From contig CAAEDK010000266.1 in assembly GCA_900754605.1 (NCBI GenBank), forward strand, positions 1-12,383: 12,383 nt of DNA, written 5' to 3'. This DNA comes from an uncultured Oscillospiraceae bacterium. GTDB lineage: Bacteria; Bacillota_A; Clostridia; Oscillospirales; Oscillospiraceae. Under the pieces are notes generated by a model. That model ran no database searches, was not told where the DNA came from, and saw nothing but the letters and a program-made list of their open reading frames with translations. The position numbers and the translations under genes are program-made. Every line of letters begins with the position of its first letter. Position 1 is the stretch's first letter. Below are positions 6,659 to 12,383 of this stretch, one piece after another.

Positions 6659-6706
6659 TTTACAAATTATTCACCCCAAACGCAGGGATCCCGTCTATAA
6701 TATAAT
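6659..6706 (+). promoter_or_regulatory. Probable activator-dependent promoter of the two-component operon
   Basis: Two overlapping TATAAT boxes (6696-6701 and 6701-6706) have no acceptable -35 element at the right distance. Instead, TTTACA (6659-6664) and TTCACC (6670-6675) form an 11-bp-period direct repeat like the TTAACA-type PhoP boxes of Bacillus. The same bases can fold into an imperfect hairpin (6651-6677). This suits activation by an OmpR-family regulator, possibly the one encoded next (autoregulation). The assignment is inference. A further hairpin, GGGCAG/CTGCCC, lies in the leader near 6738-6760. Confidence 0.45.
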
Positions 6707-6791
6707 AATAGATCATAATAAAAGAGAAGATCCGGGTGGGAGGGGCAGAATACGCCTGCCCGGGATACCAACGAAAATGGAGGGTTTCGCC

Positions 6792-7493
6792 ATGTCCCAG
6801 AAGGTGCTCATTGTAGAGGACGACAGCAATATTGCAGAGCTGCTCCATCTCTATCTAGAGAAGGAGGGGTTCAAGACCAAGGTGGCTAAGGATGGCGGAA
6901 AGGGTGTGGAGTATTTCCGCTCTTTCCAGCCGGACCTGGTGCTGCTGGATATCATGCTGCCCATTATGGACGGCTGGACCGTACTGAAAAAGATTCGGGA
7001 GGAGTCCGCCGCCCCGGTCATTATGCTCACGGCTAAGGGTGAAACTGAGGACAAGGTGACCGGCCTGGAGGGAGGCGCGGACGACTATATCGTGAAGCCT
7101 TTTGAGATGAAGGAGGTTCTGGCGCGCATCCATGCGGTACTCCGCCGCACCGGACAAGAGGAAGAGCAGGGAGATCAGAAACTGTCTTTTGACAAATTGG
7201 TTATCAACTTAGACTCTTATGAGCTGTTGGTGGATGGAAAGCGGGTGGATACGCCTCCCAAGGAGCTGGAATTGCTGTATCACCTGGCTTCGGCCCCCAA
7301 CCGGGTATTTACCCGGAACCAGCTGCTGGATGAAGTATGGGGGTTCGACTACTTTGGCGACTCCCGGACTGTGGATGTCCATATCAAGCGCCTGCGAGAG
7401 AAACTGGAAGGAGTCAGCGACCAGTGGCGGCTTAAGACCGTATGGGGCGTGGGTTATAAATTTGAGGTGGCTCCTGCCAACGGAGCCGGCTGA
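6792..7493 (+). CDS. OmpR/PhoB-family response regulator
   Basis: A 233-residue two-domain response regulator. I prefer the ATG at 6792, which gives MSQKVLIVEDD with GGAGG 8 nt upstream; the in-frame ATG at 6777 overlaps that site. The receiver domain (1-120) has the acidic pair Glu9-Asp10-Asp11, phosphoacceptor Asp53 in LLDIMLP, Thr80 and Lys102 in VKPF. The winged-helix domain (about 130-228) has the typical ELELLYHLASAPNRVFTRNQLLDEVWG and RTVDVHIKRLREKL segments and ends in the TVWGVGYKFE hairpin. It should bind DNA as a dimer on direct repeats once phosphorylated by the kinase encoded 20 nt downstream. The gene downstream of the pair is an HtrA protease, so envelope stress is a plausible regulon. 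The stimulus is not visible. Confidence 0.95.
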   Translation: MSQKVLIVEDDSNIAELLHLYLEKEGFKTKVAKDGGKGVEYFRSFQPDLVLLDIMLPIMDGWTVLKKIREESAAPVIMLTAKGETEDKVTGLEGGADDYIVKPFEMKEVLARIHAVLRRTGQEEEQGDQKLSFDKLVINLDSYELLVDGKRVDTPPKELELLYHLASAPNRVFTRNQLLDEVWGFDYFGDSRTVDVHIKRLREKLEGVSDQWRLKTVWGVGYKFEVAPANGAG

Positions 7494-7513
7494 GAAAAAG
7501 AGGGGGGATTCCC

Positions 7514-8956
7514 TTGAGAAGTCTGTACAAACGGGAATTGACCATGATGGTGGGCATCGTCGCCCTGTCCTTTACTCTGTTGTCCACGGCGTTTATGCTT
7601 CTGTCCTACCGGTACATCATCTCAGAGACCCGGGATCGACTGGAGCGGAACGCAGGTTATATTGCTGCGGCCACCAGTGATTACCTACAGAACGTGGACA
7701 GTCTCAGCTTGCTGGACGGGATCAAATGGACGTTGTACCAGAGCACCATGGAGACGGTCTCTGCGGTTTCCGAGGCATCTGTGATCGTCACCAATACCCA
7801 GGGGGAGATCCTGTACGCCACGGACAGTGACCTTTACCACAAGCAGATCCCAGAGCGAGTGGTTCAGCAGATCATCCAGCAAGGACACTACAACGGTATT
7901 ACCAATTTGGGTGGGATCTATGGTGCCAACCGCTATATCGCAGGACTTCCGGTGCAGACCAAGTTGACCCCTAACCTAGCCGCCAACCTGGGCCTGGTGC
8001 TGGTGTCAGGGGATACCAGCGGCCTGTCGGAGATGTGGAGGGCTACGGCCACCATCTTCTTCTTTGCTGCGGTTGTGGTATTGCTCATCGCAGTGATTGC
8101 TAGTTCTATCACCTCGGCGCACCAGACGCGTCCTCTTACAGAGATGGCGGAGGCCGCCCGGAAGTTTGGACGGGGTGAGTTCGATGTACGGGTCAACAGC
8201 TATAAGGACCGTTGTGACGAGATTGAGGAATTGGCTGAGGCATTTAATTCTATGGCCAACTCCCTGGAGAAGGTGGAGAGCCAGCGGGCAGACTTCATTG
8301 CGAATGTCTCGCATGAACTGAAAACCCCTATGACCACCATTGCTGGTTTTGCCGAAGGGATCCTGGACGGCACGATTCCGCAGGAGAAGGAGCGGGAAGC
8401 ACTGAATGTGGTGGTGTCTGAGACACGGCGGCTGTCCCGTCTAGTCCGCCGGATGTTGGATCTGTCCCGGCTCAACGCGCTAGCGGAGACCGTGACTGCC
8501 CAGGAGCAGTTTGACATTACGGAGATTATGTCCCGAGTGCTGGTCAGCTTGGAGGGGCGGATCACCGGCCGGGGGCTTGATGTAGATGCCCAGTTCCCAG
8601 AGGATCCGGTTATGGTATGGGGAGATCCGGATGCTGTAACTCAGGTGTGCTATAATTTGCTGGACAACGCAGCCAAATTTGCTGCGCAGGGGACGGATAT
8701 CACAGTCCAGATCGCGAAGAAGGATGGGAAAGCACTCATTACAGTGCGTAACTTGGGCGCAACTATCCCCCCGGATGAACTGCCCCTACTCTTCGAGCGG
8801 TTCCACAAGGCGGATTATTCCCGCAGTGTGGACCGGGAGGGCGTAGGCCTGGGTTTGTATATCGTTAAAACGATTTTGGGCAATTTGAAGGAAAATATTA
8901 CCGCAACCAGCGAGGATGGGGTGACCCAGTTCACCTTTACGCTAACGCTGGCGTGA
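7514..8956 (+). CDS. Sensor histidine kinase with HAMP domain
   Basis: A 480-residue membrane kinase, partner of the preceding regulator. It starts at TTG (7514) with a GGGGGG run 7 nt upstream. Span 1 is about residues 11-32 and span 2 about 178-200. Between them is an extracytoplasmic sensor region of about 145 residues, with PAS/Cache-like spacing but no motif I can name. HAMP follows (200-253), then the HisKA helix with phospho-acceptor His267 in FIANVSHELKTPMTT, the N box NLLDNAAKF (381-389), the F box LFERFHK and the G2 box GVGLGLYIV (443-451). The G1 box reads RNLGATI, with Asn413 where Asp is usual; CusS-like kinases also have Asn here, so this need not mean loss of activity. The stop lies 36 nt before the preferred HtrA start. 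Confidence 0.95.
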   Translation: MRSLYKRELTMMVGIVALSFTLLSTAFMLLSYRYIISETRDRLERNAGYIAAATSDYLQNVDSLSLLDGIKWTLYQSTMETVSAVSEASVIVTNTQGEILYATDSDLYHKQIPERVVQQIIQQGHYNGITNLGGIYGANRYIAGLPVQTKLTPNLAANLGLVLVSGDTSGLSEMWRATATIFFFAAVVVLLIAVIASSITSAHQTRPLTEMAEAARKFGRGEFDVRVNSYKDRCDEIEELAEAFNSMANSLEKVESQRADFIANVSHELKTPMTTIAGFAEGILDGTIPQEKEREALNVVVSETRRLSRLVRRMLDLSRLNALAETVTAQEQFDITEIMSRVLVSLEGRITGRGLDVDAQFPEDPVMVWGDPDAVTQVCYNLLDNAAKFAAQGTDITVQIAKKDGKALITVRNLGATIPPDELPLLFERFHKADYSRSVDREGVGLGLYIVKTILGNLKENITATSEDGVTQFTFTLTLA

Positions 8957-8992
8957 CGGCCGGTCTAGGCCGGAGAGATGGGAAGTGCCGCG

Positions 8993-10198
8993 ATGAAGGA
9001 ACAGCCAAACGATCTCTGGAGGGGTGGTCCATGGGAGCAGCCCTCCCCCTCTTTTCCTCCCCCGCCGCCGGTGGTTGTCCCTGCCCGGCGTCCGCCGGTC
9101 CTTCGGCGTCGGCAGCGGCGACGCGCTCTGTTTCCGTTTCTGACCCTATTTCTGCTGGTGGTGGGTCTTTCTCTGGGCGCAGTGGCGGTGCGCTGGCTGC
9201 TTCCCTTGGAAGAGGAGCCTTTGCCGCCCTATCTGTCCGGAGAGGAGGAACGGGATCCATTTGCTGCGCTGGAACGGGCAGAGACTGGGACTGGAGTTCG
9301 GGTCCAGATCTCCCAACGGGAAGGGGAGGCCATGGATGCAGTGGAGATCTATGAAAAGTGCGTCCCCTCGGTCGTTTCGATCCAGGCTGATGGGGAGGAG
9401 GAGTACAGCACAGGGACTGGTGTAGTGATGAGCGAGGATGGGTACATCCTCACCAATGCACATGTGGTGGCAGATAGCCTGCGGATGTCAGTGCTTTTAT
9501 CCGATGAGCGAGTGCTGGAAGCCCGCTTGGTAGGAGCAGACGCCGGGGAGGATCTGGCTGTATTAAAGGTGGAGGCTGGAGACCTGACACCGGCAGAGTT
9601 CGGCGACTCGGACCGGCTGCGCTGCGGCGAGATGGTGGTGGCCATTGGGGATCCTCTGGGTTATCGCACTTCTATTACACAGGGAATTATTTCTGCTCTT
9701 AACCGTACAGTACCTGTGGACGGGGTGGAACTCCAGGTCATTCAGACCAGTGCACCCATCAACTTTGGAAATTCCGGCGGGGCCCTCATCAATGACCGTG
9801 GACAGGTGGTGGGCATCACGACCCTGAAGGTGATGGCCCAGGACAGCACGGTGGAGGGCCTGGGCTTTGCCATTCCGATGCAGAAGGTAAAGGAAGTGGC
9901 GGATTGGCTCATTGCTGGGCAGCCCGCTATGGGCTTTACAGTGGATTTCAGCGGCGGAAGCCTGCGGGTAGCCGCGCTGGAGGATAACAGCAGCGCCGGA
10001 CGAGCTGGATTGCAGGTAGATGATGTGCTTTTGGCCCTCAATGGGATACCGCTGCCGACCATTCAGGAACTGCGACAGGTGAAAAATACCCTGATTCCAG
10101 GTGAGACCGCTGCTTTGACAGTGCGCCGGGGCGGGGAGGAGAAGGTTATTTCCTTCCCTGTACAGTGTGAGACGGATTTCCCGGATCGTGTCAGCTGA
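8993..10198 (+). CDS. HtrA/DegP-type membrane-anchored serine protease with PDZ domain
   Basis: A 401-residue protease that degrades or refolds damaged proteins outside the membrane. I chose the ATG at 8993, with GGGAAG 7 nt upstream; the in-frame ATG at 8978 has GGAG only 2 nt away. A Pro/Arg-rich cytoplasmic tail precedes one membrane anchor (about 46-68), giving an N-in topology. The trypsin-like domain has the full triad: His157 in LTNAHVV, Asp187 in GEDLAVLKV and Ser261 in NFGNSGGALIN. A PDZ domain covers about 312-385 (AGRAGLQVDDVLLALNG). The length is normal for single-PDZ HtrA proteins of Bacillota. It follows the two-component pair with 36 nt between, so co-transcription and control by that system are likely. 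After its TGA the same frame continues into a dehydrogenase remnant. Confidence 0.93.
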   Translation: MKEQPNDLWRGGPWEQPSPSFPPPPPVVVPARRPPVLRRRQRRRALFPFLTLFLLVVGLSLGAVAVRWLLPLEEEPLPPYLSGEEERDPFAALERAETGTGVRVQISQREGEAMDAVEIYEKCVPSVVSIQADGEEEYSTGTGVVMSEDGYILTNAHVVADSLRMSVLLSDERVLEARLVGADAGEDLAVLKVEAGDLTPAEFGDSDRLRCGEMVVAIGDPLGYRTSITQGIISALNRTVPVDGVELQVIQTSAPINFGNSGGALINDRGQVVGITTLKVMAQDSTVEGLGFAIPMQKVKEVADWLIAGQPAMGFTVDFSGGSLRVAALEDNSSAGRAGLQVDDVLLALNGIPLPTIQELRQVKNTLIPGETAALTVRRGGEEKVISFPVQCETDFPDRVS

Positions 10199-10552
10199 AT
10201 TTGCTGGAAAACACCGCACCGCAAGGAAGAGACTCGGAATATGATCTCTGTGCCCCAACTGGCGCGTATGAAGCCAGGGGCCTATGTGATCAATGCGGCC
10301 CGGGGCGGGATCGTGAATGAGAAGGATCTGTATGAGGCCCTGGTCTCCGGACATATTGCCGGCGCGGCCATGGATGCGTCTGAGGTGGAGCCTATGACGG
10401 CAGAAAATCCTCTGCGGACTTTGGACAATGTGATCATCACGCCGCATATCGGAATGTATTCTAAGGAGGCCATTGGTGCGGTGAGTCTGATTTGCGCCCA
10501 GAACGTTGCCGCCTGCGCGGTGGGGGAAGAACTGAGGTTCCAAGTGGTGTGA
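10199..10552 (+). pseudogene. C-terminal remnant of a D-3-phosphoglycerate-dehydrogenase-type enzyme
   Basis: The frame from just after the HtrA stop to 10552 encodes the last third of a D-isomer 2-hydroxyacid dehydrogenase. It has MKPGAYVINAARGGIV, DLYEALVSGHIAGAAMD, EVEPMTAENPL and NVIITPHIGMYSKEA. The catalytic Arg (ARGG), Glu (EVEP) and His (TPHIG) are all present. The N-terminal substrate domain and the GxGxxG NAD-binding fold, about 200 residues, are missing, so it cannot be a working enzyme alone. Similarity seems to extend upstream of the first ATG (10241) into HRKEETRN, which suggests a deletion joined the fragment to the HtrA gene. AAGGAAG (10223-10229) lies 11 nt before that ATG, so a 103-residue product could still be made. 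No frameshift is visible inside the retained part, so the loss may be recent. A terminator follows. Confidence 0.75.
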
Positions 10553-10585
10553 TTCAGAACGCAGTGCTTTCAATTTCGTCATGGG

Positions 10586-10629
10586 AAAATGTCCTCGGGA
10601 GGTAAATTTGGACCGCCCGAGGACATTTT
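10586..10629 (+). terminator. Hairpin terminator after the dehydrogenase remnant
   Basis: A perfect 14-bp stem, AAAATGTCCTCGGG (10586-10599) with CCCGAGGACATTTT (10616-10629), and a 16-nt loop that can pair further inside. The arms supply a T4 tract on either strand. It closes the two-component/HtrA unit. From here to 10806 I see only a weak promoter and no supported gene. Confidence 0.75.
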
Positions 10630-10689
10630 GGTAAAAATAGACGGATGGGGAGGGAGACAGACCCTCTGGTTTTTTCTTGGATGATACGG

Positions 10690-10695
10690 TATAAT
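10690..10695 (+). promoter_or_regulatory. Possible -10 box for the nucleotidyltransferase operon
   Basis: A perfect TATAAT at 10690-10695, about 110 nt before the next start codon. The -35 position holds only TGGTTT (10667-10672), a poor match. It is the only promoter-like string between the terminator and the gene. Confidence 0.35.
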
Positions 10696-10806
10696 GGCCT
10701 CGAGGTGTTCCGGCTGCTGGAGTGACGAGATAAGCCGCAGCGTGGACATGCGCTGGAGCACATTCGGACAGAACTTTAAGGGAGTATTCTAAGAAAGGCA
10801 GAGAAT

Positions 10807-11385
10807 ATGATCGATTTGATTTTATTGGCGGCGGGCCCTGCCCGCCGGTTTGGACAGGAACGACTGCTGGGGGAGGCGGGCGGAGCACCCCTGTACCGCC
10901 GTGCCTTCGAGGCGGCGCGCCAGGCGGCAGATGCTATGATGGGTCTGCGGGTACTGGTAGTGACGGCAAAAGGAGTCCTGGATGCTCCGATTCGAGAGTT
11001 TGGTTTTAATAAGGTGGTGGTACCGGAAAACCGCACCCTCAGTGCTTCGGTGGCAGCGGGAGCCCGAGCGGCCCGGTCGGGAGCCAGCCGGTGCTTTCTT
11101 CCCTGCGACCATACCGGATTTAATGGGGACCTGCTTACCGGCTTTTTGCAGGGGTACATCCTCAGTGGCCGCACCCTGGGGCGGACCCGATGCGGCGGGC
11201 AGGAGGGTCAGCCCACCGTGTTTGCCCCTTTTCTGCTGCCCGGCCTGCTGGCCCTGGAGGGAGATGCGGACGGCTCTGCTCTGTTCCGGGGGAGAGAAAA
11301 TCTAACCTTCTACTATGATGTCCCCGCCGAGGCCTTACGGGAGGGCTTTGGCGGACAGGGGGAGGCATCTGGTGAAAATCATTGA
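10807..11385 (+). CDS. MobA/MocA-like nucleotidyltransferase
   Basis: A 192-residue protein of the NTP-transferase fold used by MocA and MobA, which attach CMP or GMP to molybdopterin. The N-terminal nucleotide-binding loop reads LAAGPARRFGQERLL (7-21). PENRTLSASVAAG (73-85) and GQPTVFAPFLLPGLLALEGDADG (134-156) match the family's middle and C-terminal blocks. Two key places deviate: Arg19 stands where a Lys is usual (as in NKLL), and PCDH (99-102) replaces the common GD-x-P metal motif, leaving Asp101 as the likely metal ligand. No molybdenum enzyme is visible here, so the substrate may differ. Start: ATG with AAAGG 8 nt upstream. Its 3' end overlaps the next gene by 14 nt, so the two are translationally close and probably work together. 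Confidence 0.7.
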   Translation: MIDLILLAAGPARRFGQERLLGEAGGAPLYRRAFEAARQAADAMMGLRVLVVTAKGVLDAPIREFGFNKVVVPENRTLSASVAAGARAARSGASRCFLPCDHTGFNGDLLTGFLQGYILSGRTLGRTRCGGQEGQPTVFAPFLLPGLLALEGDADGSALFRGRENLTFYYDVPAEALREGFGGQGEASGENH

Positions 11386-12193
11386 CGCCCACTTGCACCT
11401 CTTCCCGCCGGAGCCCCGTACCGACGCTATGGCGGAGGCGGTGGGGCACCAAAACTCTGTGGAGCATCTGCGACAGGTCTATGGAGAGCTTGGGATGGTC
11501 CACGGAGTGGTCATGGGCAACCGCACCCTGGAGACGGGGCGGCACTGCTATCCGGAGGATCTGTTCCACTACTGCGTGGGCCTGGACAGCCTTGTGCTGG
11601 ATCGGGGGCGTTCTATTCCGGAAGATCTGCCCGACCAGGTGGAGGAGCATCTGAAGCGGCCGGCCTGCTGCGGAGTGAAGCTGTATCCGGGGTATAACCG
11701 CCTGTGGCTGACCGACCCGGTGTACGACCCTATCTACCGGTTGGCGGAGCGCTATGACAAGCCTGTAGCCGTCCACACCGGCCTGACGGCCTATGCCAGG
11801 GCACATTTGAAGTACAGCCATCCCCTGGCTCTGGATGAGGCGGCGGCGGACTACCCACGCACCCGGTTCGTCATGTGCCACTTCGGAAACCCCTTTCTCC
11901 AGGAGGCGGCCGCCGTCCTGGAAAAGAATCCCAACGTCTGCACCGATCTGTCCGGCCTGCTGGAGGGCCGGGTGGAACTGGACCGCTATTTTGAGGAGCA
12001 GGCCGGCTACGCTGGGCTGCTGAAAAGCTGGCTGACCTGTACCTGCAGCTGGGACCGGATCCTGTATGGGACGGACTGGCCCATCGTCAATCTGGGGGAG
12101 TACATCGGCTTCATTCAGCGCCTGGTGCCGGAGCGGCACTGGGACGAGGTGTTCTTTGAAAATGCGAACCGGGTCTATGGCCTGGGACTGTGA
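11372..12193 (+). CDS. Amidohydrolase-2 family metal-dependent hydrolase
   Basis: A 273-residue TIM-barrel hydrolase. I chose the GTG at 11372, which puts IIDAHLHL at the N-terminus and has GGAGG 6 nt upstream. An upstream in-frame ATG (11315) would add 19 unlikely residues and a longer overlap. Metal and catalytic candidates are His7 and His9 of the HxH motif, His135 in VAVHTG, His170 in FVMCHFGNP and Asp235 in LYGTDWP. These match amidohydrolase family 2, whose members hydrolyse or decarboxylate small aromatic or cyclic acids. KLYPGY (103-108) is also typical. The length is normal. It overlaps the nucleotidyltransferase gene by 14 nt and is followed closely by the DUF4250 gene. The substrate cannot be read from the sequence. 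Confidence 0.85.
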   Translation: MKIIDAHLHLFPPEPRTDAMAEAVGHQNSVEHLRQVYGELGMVHGVVMGNRTLETGRHCYPEDLFHYCVGLDSLVLDRGRSIPEDLPDQVEEHLKRPACCGVKLYPGYNRLWLTDPVYDPIYRLAERYDKPVAVHTGLTAYARAHLKYSHPLALDEAAADYPRTRFVMCHFGNPFLQEAAAVLEKNPNVCTDLSGLLEGRVELDRYFEEQAGYAGLLKSWLTCTCSWDRILYGTDWPIVNLGEYIGFIQRLVPERHWDEVFFENANRVYGLGL

Positions 12194-12211
12194 CCGGAGG
12201 AGGATGAGGAG

Positions 12212-12383
12212 ATGTTGCCCAAGGATCCTGTGATCCTGTTGAGCTATGTGAATATGAAACTGCGGGACGGCTGCGGCGGTCTGGAGGAGTTGTGCGCTCT
12301 GGAGGGGGCGGAGCTGGAGGAGTTGACAGCTCGACTGTCTGCGGCTGGCTTTTACTATGATCCCGAGCAGAATCAGTTCAAGG
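12212..12383 (+). CDS. DUF4250 family small protein (3' end outside window)
   Basis: 57 complete codons are visible, starting MLPKDPVILLSYVN and including LRDGCGGLEELC and AGFYYDPEQNQFK. This is the DUF4250 signature (MLPKDPVILLS at the start, NQF near the end), a family of about 60 residues found in Clostridia with no known function. The stop must therefore lie only a few codons past the window edge. The ribosome binding site is GGAGGA (12196-12201), 18 nt after the amidohydrolase stop, so it is probably the third gene of that unit. It looks helical and soluble. Confidence 0.85.
   Translation, partial: MLPKDPVILLSYVNMKLRDGCGGLEELCALEGAELEELTARLSAAGFYYDPEQNQFK

Noticed and set aside
8733..8766. 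Loss of function of the kinase because Asn replaces Asp in the G1 box
   Set aside because: CusS-like kinases also carry Asn here and all other boxes are intact, so no defect is claimed.
9563..10888. Minus-strand open frame of 441 codons
   Set aside because: Antisense to HtrA and the dehydrogenase remnant, and it crosses a terminator. No domain or ribosome site supports it.
11162..12139. Minus-strand open frame of 325 codons
   Set aside because: Shadow of the amidohydrolase, which carries the HxH, His and Asp metal motifs on the plus strand.

Overview
The window looks like chromosome from a fairly GC-rich gut Clostridium relative (Bacillota, Clostridia; an Oscillospiraceae-type organism such as Flavonifractor or Lawsonibacter would fit). 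Reasons: strong AGGAGG-type ribosome binding sites, sigma-A-like TTGAC/TATAAT promoters, TTG and GTG starts, a DUF4250 protein, a GerMN-like lipoprotein and an OmpR-type two-component pair. The genus is inference. I see no tRNA, rRNA, CRISPR array, insertion sequence or phage gene.

Layout: transcription diverges from about 4180-4370. To the left, on the minus strand, a sigma-A-like promoter drives a leader of about 280 nt. The leader holds a 23-codon leader ORF whose last codons form the 5' arm of a strong intrinsic terminator, so it looks like an attenuator. It precedes a DUF819 multi-membrane transporter-like protein, which ends in its own terminator. Below that lie a transglutaminase-like protein without a signal peptide and a secreted NlpC/P60-type cysteine hydrolase that runs off the left edge. 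Together the three suggest handling of peptides or wall fragments, but this is inference.

To the right, on the plus strand: a lipoprotein with its own promoter and a very strong hairpin terminator; a cation diffusion facilitator with manganese-type metal residues and an extended cytoplasmic region; an OmpR-family response regulator and its sensor kinase; and a membrane-anchored HtrA-type protease. These last three form a tight cluster that fits an envelope-stress circuit. Directly after HtrA, in the same frame past its stop codon, is a headless C-terminal piece of a D-3-phosphoglycerate-dehydrogenase-type enzyme, closed by a hairpin.

The last block is a MobA/MocA-like nucleotidyltransferase, an overlapping amidohydrolase-2 protein and a DUF4250 protein that is almost complete at the right edge.

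The least explained parts are the attenuator leader at 3868-4150 and the dehydrogenase remnant at 10199-10552.
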